From Prorocentrum cordatum (lineage: Eukaryota; Sar; Dinophyceae; Prorocentrales; Prorocentraceae): a stretch of 64,000 nucleotides of DNA. Position 1 is the stretch's first letter. Each line of letters opens with the position of its first letter. The notes under the pieces are model-generated. The model saw only the letters and a list, made by a program, of their open reading frames with translations. It did not search any database and had not been told where the DNA came from. Made by a program: the position numbers and the translations under genes. This document shows positions 32,561 to 44,635 of this stretch, one piece after another. The DNA lies in the NCBI GenBank assembly GCA_963575745.1, contig CAUYUJ010003658.1:62001-126000 (forward strand), written 5' to 3'.

Positions 32561-32845
32561 GGACGATGAGGCTGAGGAGGAGGGGGTTTGCAATTGCGCA
32601 CATGTATCGCACCCCCTCGTCAGGACTGTAGGGAACGGGAGTGTCAGGTGCGCGCTCTCGCTGCCCGGGTACTTGCCCCCCAGCACAAGCCTCGTTTGCG
32701 CGCGAGACGGAAAGTCCTTCCTCGCTTCCACTCCCATTCTGCGCCTTTCCATGAGGAGAGGGGCGCTGCGCGCGCGGGTTGGCGATTCGTCTGTGCAGTG
32801 CCGCAGCTGTGGGAGACGTCCCAGGCCAGGCCGGTGGCGACACCT

Positions 32846-33000
32846 GCAGTCACCTCTTCTCTCTATACTTATGCGTGCCCCTCAAAGCGCACGCGTCTCT
32901 GTGGAGTGTCTTGCGGCCGTGTGCCCTATGCAGGCGCTTTGCACAGGGGGTGGGTATAGCAGATTGGTGGTATTACCCGATCATGCTTCTCATAGGTTAT
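32846..33000. repeat. Dispersed 155-bp repeat, copy 1
   Basis: CACCTGCAGTCACCTCTTCT through GATCATGCTTCTCATAGG is alignable throughout to 35404-35562 in the same orientation, though diverged. The remaining sequence 32561-32845 is unassigned. Confidence 0.7.
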
Positions 33001-34079
33001 CAGCCGATTTGCCAGAGTTGCGAGACCGACGCTGTCAGTCCCGGGGGGGTTTGCTACGTCATTTATTTATGTGGCCTTCCCGACCAGCACCTCTGTGGGA
33101 CGGCCTCCGATCGAGGTCCAGGCGGAGGCCCACTCTGAGCTAAAGTGCCATTCGGAAGACGGCGCGACTGCTTCATTCAGATGCTGTGACGATTTGTTTG
33201 CCCATTTTTTGTGCGCCTTGTGATCCATCGTTGATTGTCTCTTGCCATTTCAATCCATCTTTGTTTCTCCCTTCCCACGTGTCCACCCATTCTTTCTCTT
33301 TCACGTTTATGATTGCGCATGTTGCCACCGCGCTCATTCAGGGGCGATTTCGGAGCGATTGCTGCGCGACCCTCACGCCGAACGGTTTCCTTCCCCTTGC
33401 GCCCGTTTTCTTTCTCCATGCGCTTCTGTTTGCGCGCGCGGAATCCCGGCGCCCTGGCAGAGTTGCACGGTGCGCGGGCCCAGGCCTGCAGGCCGGTGAT
33501 CCCGACTTCGGCTTGCGATTTCGCCTCCCTCGAAGCCGCCATGTGGGCGAGGCGTGGGCGGCGGCGGGCCTCGTGCATGGCGCCCCCCGGCTCGCGAAGA
33601 GTAGGCCGAGCTCGGGGGCTCCCAGTGCTCGCAAGGAGACAGCGAGTCACATCTTGGAACAGCGCTGCTCGAACAGCGTCCAGAAGTCAGCTGGCTCTTC
33701 TTGTTCTTCTCCCCCCTGCGCGACGGACTACCTCGCGCGCGGGCGCAAGGTCGATGCCACGATAGGCGCACACAGCTGAATCGTGACTTGCTGATTGTTC
33801 GTCTGTGGATGACGGTTGTCGCAGACTCGTTCTGCACCTTCAGAGTTCTCTTTCCCGCGGATCCCTCTTCGCTGGCCCCGTGCGGACCCTTAGTTTCTCA
33901 TTTTTATCGCATGTGCGCGGATGTCCCCCGTCGCGTGACGGACTACCTCGCGCGTGCATTCTTCTTCCCTTCGTGTCTTTTCATTCTCCCTCCTTTATTC
34001 AGGCCCCGCGGCCTCCGGCGGTCGTGCCCCCCCCACCCCCCCCGCGTCTGCCTGGAGTCGGGTTTTTTCTGTCCCCTGC
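33001..34079. other. No recognised gene
   Basis: GACGGACTACCTCGCGCG occurs twice, near 33722 and 33938. GC-rich frames are open on both strands over 33250-33780 but match nothing I know. Confidence 0.35.
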
Positions 34080-34111
34080 TCTCTCTCTCTATTCCTTTTA
34101 TTTTTTATTTT

Positions 34112-34148
<37 letters not shown>

Positions 34149-34247
34149 GTTTGCTCTCTCTCTCTCTCTCCCCCTTTTTTGTTCTCTCTCTCTCTCTCTC
34201 TATTTTGTTGTTCTCTCTCTCTCACTCTCTCCCTCTCTTTTGTATTA

Positions 34248-34280
<33 letters not shown>

Positions 34281-34283
34281 TGC

Positions 34284-34369
<86 letters not shown>

Positions 34370-34432
34370 CTCCTCTCTCTCTCTCGATATATATATATAT
34401 GTGTATATATATACATATATACATATATATAG
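34080..34432. repeat. (CT)n, poly-T of about 85, (TA)n
   Basis: CT repeats with short T runs to 34285, an almost unbroken T homopolymer of about 80-85 bases at 34286-34369, then (CT)n and (AT)n/GTATAT to 34432. The homopolymer length is uncertain in any assembly. Confidence 0.95.
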
Positions 34433-35403
34433 TTGTTATCCTTCTTCTCTTCGCTTCTGCTTGGAGAAACCTCTGCGGGGGGGGGGGGGGGGGCAGCCTC
34501 GCAAGCTGGCGCCTCCTACAAAAGAGCACAACGTGCTCGAGGTGGCCAGAGCCCGGCTCTGATCGATAAGAGCAGCCCATTTTGGGCGGAACCGGCGCCC
34601 GCGATCGACAAGAATAGCCCTTTTCGGGCGGGGGCAACGCATATGTTTCTTTCTCCTTTATTCCTCTTCTTTTTTCCCTTTTCATGCCGTCTTGAATCTG
34701 GGGGGGGGGGGCGCGATGTCGGTGCCCCGGGCGAACTTTGTGGGCGGTTGAGCCCTATGGAGAGCCGTCATATTAGCATTCCCCTTCTTTGGATGCCCAA
34801 TGGCACAAAAATAGGCCGAGGCGCCGGGGGCATTTGCTGTCGAAATCACATTGTCCTTCCTGCTTCCCCACAGGTGCACATCGGCATGATCCTTTTCTCC
34901 TGCGCCCCCACGTTCCCATTGTCATTGCGTTTCCCTCTCTTGTACCCTCTCGTATCGGGGGGGGGCGTTCTGTCGGTGTTCCAGGACCTGTGGGCTGTTG
35001 AGCCTTACGGACTTGCGTCGAGCTCACACCGATCCGCCTCCCGTCTTCCTCCTGTTTCATTATGCTCTTCTCTGCTTTTGTTTTGCCGTCGAGCAGGTGT
35101 CAGTCGACAGACGCACTCGCAGTCCTGTTTTTTGTTGTTGTCGGTCGTCGTTGCGGTCAGGCGCGTAACGTGTTCTTCTCCTACAAGTGGTTCGCGAGCC
35201 CACTATCCATTCTTTTCTACGCATGCATTGCCCAGTGTAACGCTTCTCTCCGACCGCCTCTTCGGGGGCGCTGTCGCTGCGAGGTCTGCCCGGCCCGCCA
35301 GGTCTGCCTCATCTCCTGATCTCTTTCCGCCACCTTATGACGCGCATGATCGCGCGTCGGTAGGGGGGTGGGGGGGGGGGGCGTCCCGGGCCAGGCTCGC
35401 GGC
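34433..35403. other. No recognised gene; short internal repeats
   Basis: A pair of about 45-bp repeats starts GATCGATAAGAGCAGCCC and GATCGACAAGAATAGCCC (34561 and 34604). A second diverged pair holds TGTCGGTG and GTTGAGCC (about 34717 and 34970). Nothing assignable to a protein. Confidence 0.4.
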
Positions 35404-35562
35404 GGCGCCTGCAGTCCCCTCTTCTCTTTCCTTGCGCGTGGCCATCAAGGAGCGCGTCTCTGTTGAGTGTCCTGCGGGCGCGCGCGCTGCGCAGGCGCCA
35501 TCCCGCAGGGGGTGGTCATAGAAGATTGGGGGCGTTGCCCGATCATGCCTCTCACGGCAGTT
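35404..35562. repeat. Dispersed 155-bp repeat, copy 2
   Basis: Partner of 32846-33000. It holds GCGTCTCTGTTGAGTGTCCT and GATCATGCCTCTCACGG. Confidence 0.7.
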
Positions 35563-37394
35563 GCGACGCATCGGAGGGGCTCTCGCTCGCCATTGGGGGG
35601 TCTTTCGCCGCGACGGGGGTGGCGCCGCGATGGAAACCGCATGTTTTTGTCAGGATTCTGGACAAAACCCTTAGGGTTGCGAGCGAATCCATATGGGATG
35701 CGTGACATTTTGCGGGGGTGCGGAGGGGATTCTCGGGGGCCCCCTTGCGTCCCCGAGGGTTCCGACGGTGGGCCCTTGGCGCGGTGGGCCCCACTGGAAG
35801 CCCCGTTCGCTGGGCGTCGTTGGTCCGCCAGGCAGTTTCGGCAAAGAGGGGCTGGAAATTGTTGTTTTGTGTTCGGTTTTTGAGCGCGTTCCAAAATCCT
35901 TCCAAGGCCGATCGGGGACGAAACACGAATTGCCTTCCGAGCTCGCGTGGACACGGGCGAGCTCGAATCTGCCCGCCGCGTCGTTCGTCTTGCGCTCGCC
36001 GAGCACGCCGACCAAGAGTCGGATGGACCCTGGCTCCGGGGATAAGAACGGCAGGATGACATGGAACCGAGTAGGGCGAGGTGGGAAAGAACATGAGGAT
36101 GATGAGGAGGAGGAGGAGGAGGTGGAGGAGGGAAGACGAGGAGATGAGAGGAGGCAGGGATGGGGCAGCGCAGAGGAGGGAATCCATGGTCGGGGAAGCG
36201 CAGCGCATGTTCTGAAGCTTGCCACGGGTGCGGCACGAGCGTGGCACACATCGGCTGCACGCATCACGCGCGCAGTGGGTGTTACCCGTCCTTCGCAGGA
36301 GGGACCAGCTGGCGCGTGATCGGGACCACCGTGCGTGCAGCGTGCTTCTGTGCGTCTGTGCGTTGCCCATATCAGATCTCGAGTGCGCCCTCCTCGCCCC
36401 CCTCATGTTTCTCACTGTGCAGGCGCTGGTGATGCCGTGCGGTGGCTGGACGGTCGGCATGGAAAAGCCTTTGTTGCGCTTGTATCCGCTTTTGGCTCTG
36501 CCTCCGACTTCTCTGCTGCTCGCTGCCTGCGTGCATCCTCGCGCTGCCCACCTGGCTGCTTCTCCGCCCGCGCGCCGTCGCTGCTCAGTTCGGCACTGCT
36601 TCCCGTGAGGTTCTCTGCCGGTGCCCGTTCTGAGGCTCCCCTTGGTCTCGCTGTTGTGCCCTCTGTCTGTGCTGGCCACCCCCCGCTGTCGGAGGACGCC
36701 AACTTGGCACACCCACACCGATCCCGACCGGCCTGATCCTGGGCCCTGGATCGTTGCGCGTGCCTTCCAGGCCAAACCAGAAGGGCGTACACCCTGACCC
36801 TGGGCCGAGTATGGGCCTGGCCACGATCGGTGTAGGTGCATACTTGGCGTCCTCCTGCGCTGTGCCTCCTAAGTCTTCCTGCCTCAGTCGCACCTGAGCT
36901 GACTGAGGGCCGCCGCGCACGTCCCACTTCCATCCCTTCCCCCTCATAGCCCATAGCCTCGGAGCTGGTTGGGAAAGTGATCCCCCGTGGGGGGTGAAGC
37001 GCAGTCAAGTTGGGTGGGAGGCAGGGTGTCGGGAGGTCAAAGCGCACCTCCTGCGACAGAGAGGACCACATGTCAGAAGATGGCCGCCGACGTCGTCGCC
37101 GTCGTCGTCGCCGTCGCCACTTCCGCCCCTGCCGTTGTCGTCGTCGTCGTCGTCGTCGTCTGTCGTCGGAGTCCGTTGTTCGTCCGTCCGTCCTCCCTCG
37201 GTCGGTCGGTTCGCCGCCTCTGGCGTCGTCGTCGTCGCCGTACACCTCTGCCATGCACATTTTGCTACGCCGGGCAGCCTCCGGTGGCCTAAGAGTTGCC
37301 AGGTCGTGAACGACCAGGTCGTGAAGCCAAGCGGCACGGTCAGCTGCTCGGAGGCCCCGACCGCCTCAGTACAGGCGTCGGCTGATGGGAGGAT
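35563..37394. other. No recognised gene; (GTC)n tract
   Basis: On the minus strand 36260-35570 is open in two frames (for example TRSKTEHKTTISSPSLPKLP), without a recognisable domain. 37085-37165 is a GTC microsatellite. 36095-36135 is GGA-rich. Confidence 0.35.
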
Positions 37395-37756
37395 GCGCCG
37401 AACAGGGGACGAGGAGGAGGAGGAGAATCAGCAGGATGACGATGAGAATGAGGAGAAGGAGGAGCTGAGGAGGATGTTGCTGGTGATGATCAGGATGACG
37501 GTGAGGATGAAGATGAAGATAATGATGAGGATGCCGATGAGGATGATGGTGATGGTGATGACGATGCTGCTGATGATGATGGTGATGGTGATGGTGATGA
37601 TGCTTGTGATGCTGCTGCTGCTGATGAGGATTATTGTGATAATGATGATGATTATGTTGTTGGTGAAGATGATGGTGATGACAATGACGATGATTCTGAC
37701 GATGCTGATGATGATGATGCTGATGGTCATGATGGTGACGGTGGTGATGGTGATGT

Positions 37757-37789
<33 letters not shown>

Positions 37790-37945
37790 CGACGCTGGTC
37801 AGGATGGTGATTATGATGATGGTTATGGGGATGTTGATGGTGATGATCCTGATTATTATGATTATGTTGTTGCTGATGGTGATGATTCCGATGCTGCTGG
37901 TCATGATGGTGAGTTTGATGGCGGTGATGGTGATGGTGATGGTGG

Positions 37946-37977
<32 letters not shown>

Positions 37978-38345
37978 GTGATGCTCATGGTGATGCTGAG
38001 GATGATGAGGATGAGGCTGGTGATGCTGATACTGAAGATGCTGCTGTTGACGCTGATGCTGATGATGCTGATGATGATGCTGATGCTGCTGATGATGCTG
38101 ATGATGATACTGATGCTGGTGCCAGTGCTGATGCTGTTGCTGCTCTTGCTGATCTTGCTGTTTCTGATGATGCTGCTGATGATGGTGATGATGGTGAGGA
38201 TGTTGATGTTGATGTTGATGATGCTGCTGATGATGCTGATGATGATGATGACGATGGCGATGACGATGATGATGATACTGATGATGCTGATGTCCTTGAT
38301 GATGGTGATGCTGATGATGATGATGAGGAGGATGATGAGGAGGAG
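37395..38345. repeat. GAT-type microsatellite, about 0.95 kb
   Basis: GATGATGCTGATGGT mixtures from end to end. The Met-, His-, Ile- and Ser-rich frames are artefacts. Confidence 0.95.
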
Positions 38346-38589
38346 GAGGAGGCTGAGGAACAGCAGGAGGAACAGGAGTAGCAGGGATAGAAAGAGAAGG
38401 AAAAAGGGTATGGGGTACAGGAGGAGGACTGAGGGAGAAGGCGGAGGATAATGCCCACCGTTTTCGGTCTGCGCAGCAGAACGATGGGTCAAACCTTGCA
38501 ACCGCCATTTTGGGTCCAATGTGTTCCAGGACACCCCAGCCGTCGGATAGGAGCGGACTCAACGCAATGGGAAGGCTGTCACATTTGAG

Positions 38590-38783
38590 AGCTCACTTGA
38601 GTTGCCTCTCCCCTTCTCCCCCTCTCCCTCCCTCTCCCCTCCCTCCTCTCCCCCTCCTCTCCCCCCCCTCCTGTCCCCCTCTCCTCTCACTCCCCCTCCC
38701 TCTCACCCTCCCTCCCCCTCCCTCTCCCCTCTCCTCGCCTTCGCTCCCCCCCCCTCTCCCTCCCCCTCCTCTCGCCCTCCTGA
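38590..38783. repeat. CTCCC pyrimidine tract
   Basis: Nearly pure pyrimidine strand of CTCCC and CTCTCC units. Confidence 0.9.
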
Positions 38784-38990
38784 GGCCACGGAGGACACGA
38801 AACGGTAGGATACCCAGACCACGGAGGACAGGGAACCGAGAAAACCAAGACAATGGAGGACACGAAGCCAAAGTCCAACGAACCGAGGACACGGAGGACA
38901 CGGAACCGAGGGATCCCAGACCACGGAGAGGACACGGAACTTGTAGAACCGAAGACACGGAGGCCACGGAACCGAGGAAATTCTAGACGC
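38784..38990. repeat. Degenerate repeat, CCACGGAGGACACGGAACCG, copy 1
   Basis: About seven imperfect units of 25-33 bases share CACGGAGGACACGGAACCGAG. The family recurs at 40490-40650. Confidence 0.8.
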
Positions 38991-39119
38991 TTCGCGTATC
39001 CCCACCAGCCCGTCCAGAAATGAGGCCCAGAGGAGTGGAGGTGATGAGGGAAGCGGGGGAGCACGCAGAAGAACAAAGAGCGGGTTAAGCCGCCATACGT
39101 TCCAAGAGGGGGAGGATGT

Positions 39120-39354
39120 AGGAGGAGTCGTCGTCGTCGGAGTAGGAGGAGGAAGACGAGGAGCAGGAGGAGGAGCAGGAGGAGGAGGGGGAGGAGGAAG
39201 AGGAGGAGGAGGAGGAGGAAGATGAGGAGGAGGAGATGGAGGAGGGCGAGGACGAGGAGGACGAGAAGGAGGAGGAGGAGGAGGAGAAGGAGGAGGAGGA
39301 GGAGGGGGAGGGGGAGGAGGGAGGAGGGAGAAAAAGAGGAGGAGGAGGAGGACA
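39120..39354. repeat. GGA microsatellite
   Basis: GGA/GAGGA tract leading into the 11-bp array. Confidence 0.9.
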
Positions 39355-40345
39355 ATGGCGAGCTTGGGGGCCTCTTGGGCCGTCTTTGGGGCCTCTTGGC
39401 GGTCCCGGGGGCCTCTTGCGTATCTCGGGGAGCTTCTTGTGTCCTTTTGGGAGTCTCTTGGAGGCCTCTTGGAGGCCTCTTGGGGGCCTCTTGGGGCCTC
39501 TTGGGGCCCTCTTGGGGCGCTCTTGGGGCGCTCTTGGGAGCCTTCGGGGCGCTCTTGGGGCCATCTTGGAGGAGATCTATCAAGAAGGGGGGGTTGCTTA
39601 TTAGCGTTGCCCCTCTAGAGTGCCTCGAATCGCCTCTTGGGCCTTCCTAGAGGCCAAAATCCGTCCAAAACCTAAGGAAAATCAATGTTTTTTGCTTTCT
39701 CGCCTTTTCGCTCTTGGAGCCGTCTTGGGCCATCTTGGGAGCATCTTGGGGCCTCTTGGGGGTCTCTTGGGAGCCTCTTGGGGGCCTCTTGGGGCCTCTT
39801 GGGGCCCTCTTGGGGCGCTCTTGGGGCGCTCTTGGGAGCCTTCGGGGCGCTCTTGGGGCCATCTTGGAGGAGATCGATCAAAGAAGGGAGGGTCGTATAT
39901 TAGCGCTGCCCCTCTAGAGTGCCTCGAGTCGCCTCTTGGGCCCCCCAAGAGGCCAAAATCCTTCCAAAACCTAGGTAAAATCAATGTTTTTTGCTTTCTC
40001 GCCTTTTCGCTCTTGGAGCCGTCTTGGGCCATCTTGGACTCTCTTGGGGCCTCTTGGGGGTCTCTTGGCAGCCTCTTAGAGGCTTCTTGGGGGCCTCTTG
40101 GGGTCTCTTGGGGCGCTCTTGGGGCGCTCTTGGGGCGCTCTTGGGAGCCTTCGGGGCGCACTTGGGGCCATCTTGGAGGAGATCTATCAAAGAAGGGGGG
40201 AGCCTCAATTAGGTTCGCCCCTCTAGAGTGCCTCGGATCGCCTCTTGGGCCCCCCCAAGAGGCCAAAATCCTTCCAAAACCTAAGGAAAATCAATGTTTT
40301 GTGTTTTCTCGCCTTTTCGCTCTTGGAGCAGTCTTGGGCCATCTT
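39355..40345 (+). repeat. 11-bp array in three macro-units of about 300 bp
   Basis: The basic unit is CTTGGGGGCCT with variants. It is nested in macro-units ending in CGCCTTTTCGCTCTTGGAGC at about 39720, 40019 and 40329. Each has the same non-repeat insert (GAGATCGATCAAAGAAGG through CAAAATCCTTCCAAAACC and AAATCAATGTTTT). Macro-unit lengths are about 299 and 310. Confidence 0.9.
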
Positions 40346-40489
40346 GGGCGTCCCAACGCGTCGCGGAACGCCCCGTCCAGGTCAGTGGGGAGGGGTAAGG
40401 GGAGGGGTAAACCCCTCCCCGAAGGGAAAGAAGGGGGGTTGGCAGAGGAAACTCTCTAGACCACCTACGCCCTAAAGGGCTGGTGGGAT

Positions 40490-40650
40490 TGAGACCACAG
40501 AGGACACAGAACCGAGAAAATTGAGGCCACGACGGACACGGCAACGAGGAAGCCTAGGCCACGGAGGCCACGACGGACACGGCAACGAGAAAACAGAGAC
40601 CAGGGACGACAACGAACCGATGGGACCGAGACCGCGGAGGACACGGAATT
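40490..40650. repeat. Degenerate repeat, CCACGGAGGACACGGAACCG, copy 2
   Basis: Same family as 38784-38990, on the other side of the 11-bp array. Confidence 0.75.
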
Positions 40651-41080
40651 GCTTGTCTCCATTTATCTTTGAATTGCTTCAGCAGTGAGAATTCCGCTTC
40701 AGCAGTGAGAGTCCCTGTTCCGACCAAAGCGCCTCTCTCGGGACCGCCGGCTCGGGCCGCGTGGCAGGAGGCTCATGGCCTGGCTTTTTGCCCTCGGTGG
40801 GAGAGCAGCACCTGTTATTGCTCTGACTTCTGACCTGTATGCCTAGGTATGTGTATATGTTTATGTATGTGTCTGCGTATACGTATATGTATATGTCTAT
40901 ACATATAACGGGGGACAGGGCCCAGGGGCCCCGGGGCCGCGACCTCGACCACAAATGGGTTGTGCCGGGGACCCTGAGGCGCTTTCGCGGCGCAGGGGGC
41001 CCTCTTAAGATCGCCCGAAGACGGCACTGGACTGCCAGAAATCGCCTTCCAGACCACCCAAACGACCACTGACGGTAGAG
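40651..41080. other. No recognised gene
   Basis: Includes a GTATATG/TATACGT-rich stretch at about 40845-40910 and unassigned GC-rich sequence. Confidence 0.4.
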
Positions 41081-42540
41081 ATGACCCCAGAATTAGCCCC
41101 CAGAGGCCCCCCAGAGGCCCCCCAAGAGGGCCCCAAGAGGCAAACATCTGTGATTTTCCGAAGGTTTGTCGCCTGATTTTCGAGTTCTCGCCTTTCCAGT
41201 GTCCCGACGTTCCACGACAGCCCAAGAGGCCCCAATGTCTGCTCCAACACAGCCCAGAGGCCCCCAAGACGGCCCAAGAGGGCCCCGAGAGGGCCCCGAA
41301 ACGGCACCCGAGGCGTCCAAGATGGCCCAAGAGCATTCCAAGACAGCCCCAAGAAGGGCACAGGGGGGATAACCCGAACCGACAGTCCGAGCTTTCAAGA
41401 GGCTCCCAAGAGGCCTCAAAAAGGCCTCGCAAGAGCGGCCGAAGACGCTCGAATGTTTGATTTACCATAGGTTTTTGACGGATTTTAGAGTTTTCGGCTT
41501 TTCGACGCTCCAAGACGGCCCAAGAGGCCCCCAACCAAGACCGCTCGAAGACAGCTGAAGCAGCCTCCAAGAGAGCTCCAAGACGGCCCACGAGGGCTCC
41601 AAGACAGTCCCTGAGACGCCCAAGACGGCCCGACAGGGCCCCAAGATGGCTCCAAGAGAGGCCCAAGAAGGGGAACGCGAACCCACAAGTGCCCGAAGGG
41701 TCGTAGTCTGTGAGACGCCCAAAATGGCCTGAGAGGGCCCCAAGACAGCTCCAAGAGAGGCCCAAGAAGGGGAATGCGAACCCAGAAGTGCCCGGAGGGT
41801 CGTGAAGACGCCTCAAGAGACGCTCAAAAGAGCCCCAGAGGGCCCCAGGAGACCCCCCAGAACGCCTGCGACAAGCCAAAAACCCTCCCAAACCAGAGTG
41901 AAATCAGTGACTTTAGCTTTCTCGCCCTGTCTCCTCCGATGATCCCGCTGAAACCTCACGATCGCTCCCAAGAGGCCCCCCTGAGGCTCCAAGACGCCCC
42001 ACAAAGCCCCCAAGACGCTCGAAGAGCCCCCAAGACGCCCCCAAGCGGTCTTCGGGCCGTCTTGGGACGTCTTCAGGCGTCGGACAGCCGAAAAGGCGAG
42101 AAGGCCCAAATCTTTCAAACACCTCATGAATATCACAAATGTTTACCTCTCAGGGCTCTCTCGGCAGGCCTCTTGGGGCGCATTGGAGGCCTCTTGGGCT
42201 GTTTTGGGGCCATCTTGGGCGTCTTCGCCTGGTTTTTTGCCGCCTCAGGGCCCGGTCCTTCTTGGGGCCCTCTTGGGCCCGGTAAAGTAATGCGAGAAGC
42301 CGCCCCGGAGCCCAGAGGGCACCCCGGAGCCCAGAGGGCACGCCGGAAACCCCAGAGCAAAAGCGACCAGCCCCCAGAGATTTGAGATGTTTTGGCTGGG
42401 GCCCCTGGGAAACTCTTCAGGACTGAGGACGGAGGCTCAGGAGACTGAGCCTCTCGGGGCGCTCTTGGGACCGTCTTCGACTGCCCTTTGAATTTCTCCT
42501 GGGCACCCGCTGGGGCGCTCTTGGGATCTTCGTAGCACGC
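41081..42540 (-). repeat. 11-bp array, inverted orientation
   Basis: Units read CCAAGAGGCCC on the plus strand, the complement of the 39-40 kb array. Non-repeat inserts (such as TTTCTCGCCCTGTC near 41918) interrupt it, and orientation turns back near 42150. Confidence 0.85.
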
Positions 42541-43060
42541 CTGGTCGGGAATCGTCTCTGCTCGGTCCACGTTCTGAATTATTACTTATCCACCACATGT
42601 TCTACAACTTGTGAGTGACTCCTGACGTTGTATGTGTGCGTGCGCATCTGCACGCAATTGTGAGAATGCCACGGGCTGGAGCTGGCTAGAACCTCAGCGC
42701 GAATCGCGCGCGTGGTTCTAGCATGTATATGTATATGTTTAGTTATACTCATGTGCACATTGATATGTACAGGTATGTATGCAGACATCCGTATATAGTT
42801 AGGAAGTTGTATATGCATGTGTAATGTATAGCTAACTGTACTTGTATATATGTTATGATATACATATGTACATGTATACGTTTATATACATATATATGTG
42901 TATACTTCTATGTATACGGTGTAGACTACGGAGGCATATTATACATTACATGTCTATGTACAGTTCCTAGGCTTCGCTTATGTTGTGCATGTAAATGTAG
43001 TTCAGCTCAATTATAATTATATAGATGTTTGTGTATATATATATATGTACGTCTCCGTAA
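42541..43060. repeat. AT-rich island 3 with TATGTA words
   Basis: TATGTATA-type sequence from about 42720 to 43055, ending in GTATATATATATATG. No gene. Confidence 0.8.
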
Positions 43061-43205
43061 AGACTTCGCTCGTTGCCGCTGGCCCCCTCTCTCTATCATA
43101 TTGAGATTTCAGAGTCGCGTCGGTGCGTCTCGGCGCTGCCTTGGCGCATCTGGGAACATCATGCGGGGGCGGATAGGAATCATCAGCGCATATTGAGACG
43201 TTGGC
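43061..43205. repeat. Dispersed repeat on the downstream edge of AT-rich island 3
   Basis: GACTTCGCTCGTTGCCGCTG, then GGCGCTGCCTTGGCGCATCT and GGAACATCATGCGGG. Homologous to 19165-19275, which also follows an AT-rich island. Confidence 0.65.
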
Positions 43206-43329
43206 GTGATCGAAGACGCCTACGGCAAATCACCGCCGCCCCCTGCCTCTTTGGAAGCGCCTATGTGGCCGAACGTTGAGGCCAGACCTGCCAAGCTATC
43301 GGACCATGTGCTCCCCGAATCGGTTGAGA

Positions 43330-43980
43330 AAGCCTTCGGGGAACATGTAGGCATCTTGAAGGTCATCTTGGCCGTGTGGAGGCCATTTTGTCGCTTTCGG
43401 GCCTTCTTGGAGGACGTCTTGGAGGGCTCTTGGGCCGTCTTGGAGGCCATCTTGAGCGTCTTGGAGGCCTCTTGGGCCGTCTTGGGGGCCTCTTGGGGCC
43501 GTGGGCCTCTTGGGCGATCTTTGGGGGCACTTGGGCCATCTCGGGCCGTCGGAAGGCCGAACAAAAACCAAATACCACAATCCTTCAAAAACTCATCGGA
43601 AATTAATGACTTTGGCCTTTTCGGGCCCTCCTGGAGGCCCTCTTGGAGGCCTCTTGGGCCGTCTTGGGCCATGTTAGGGCCATCTTCGGCCGTTTTGGTG
43701 AACCCCTGGCCCGTCCGACGCCGTCGGAAGCCGTTTAGGGGGCCTCTCTGAGCCGACTTGGGGTCCTCTTGGAATGCTCCAGGGCCGTCTTGGAGGCCAT
43801 CTTGGGCGTCTTAAACGCCTCCTGGGCCGTCTTGGGGGCCTCTTGGGGCCGTCTTGGGGGCCTCTTGGGCCGTTCTGGGGCCATCTTGGAGGCATCTTGG
43901 GCGACCTTTGGGCGATCTTTTGGGGCTCTTGGGCCGTCTTCGGCCGTCGGAAGGCCGAAAATAAGCAACTGTCAAAATAT
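43330..43980 (+). repeat. 11-bp array, plus orientation
   Basis: GCCGTCTTGGAGGCC-type units in two blocks with inserts AAAACCAAATACCAC and AGCAACTGTCAAAATA. Confidence 0.85.
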
Positions 43981-44051
43981 TTGAAAGAGCGCGTTCAGTG
44001 GTCGCTTGGAGGGGGGGGGTTGAAACCGGACCACCCCCTCCCCTTGATGGA

Positions 44052-44073
44052 GGGGGGGGTTCGAACCCCCCCC
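44052..44073. repeat. Perfect 22-bp palindrome, G8-TTCGAA-C8
   Basis: Eight G, TTCGAA, eight C. It lies in a short G/C-homopolymer region just before the GGT tract. It is not part of a recognisable tRNA. Confidence 0.85.
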
Positions 44074-44217
44074 GCCCCGCCCCCCCTCTGCTTCCCCTCT
44101 CCTTGGGCCGGCGCTTGCGTCGGCGGCGGCTTGCGACGGCGGCGGGGACGACGATTTCCATTTCTGGTCCAGCGCCGGCGCCTGCGGCGGCGGGCGGCGG
44201 TGGCGGGGATCGTCGAC

Positions 44218-44600
44218 GAGGACGACGGTGGTGGTGGTGGTGGTGGTGGTGGTGGTGGGTTGTGGTGGTGGTGGTGGCGGTGGTGGTGGTTGTGGCGGTG
44301 GTTTGTGGAGGTGGTGCTGGTGGTGATGGTGGCGGTGGCGGTGGTGGTGGTGGTGTGGTGGTTTGTGGTGGTGGTGGTGGGTTGTGGTGGTGGTGGTGGC
44401 GGTGGTGGTGGTTGTGGCGGTGGTGGTGGTGGTGGTGTTGTGGTAGATTGTGGTGGTGGTGGTGGTAGTGGTTGTGGGTTTTTGCGATGGTGGTGGTGAT
44501 GGTGAGTTGTGGTGGTGGTGGTTGTGGTGGTGTGGTGGTGGTGTGTGGTGGTTTGGTGGTGGTTGTGGTGGTGGGTTGTGGTGGTGGCGGTGGTTTGCCT
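44218..44600. repeat. (GGT)n microsatellite, about 380 bp
   Basis: GGTGGTGGT with TGTGG and GCGGT variants. It yields Gly/Val/Trp-rich frames. Confidence 0.95.
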
Positions 44601-44635
44601 CGATCAGGGAAGTGGGCAGCACACAGAGGAAGGGT

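Noticed and set aside
34286-34369. Poly-T of about 85 as the reverse-complemented poly-A tail of a retroposon
   Set aside because: It is embedded in (CT)n on both sides with no retroelement sequence adjoining. A simple-sequence or assembly origin is more likely.
38504-38520. CGCCATTTTGGGTCCAA as another spliced-leader relict
   Set aside because: Only the middle ten bases match DinoSL; both ends disagree and no coding frame follows.
44052-44080. GGTTCGAACC as a tRNA T-arm
   Set aside because: It is the centre of a G8/C8 palindrome. No acceptor, anticodon or D-arm pairing surrounds it.
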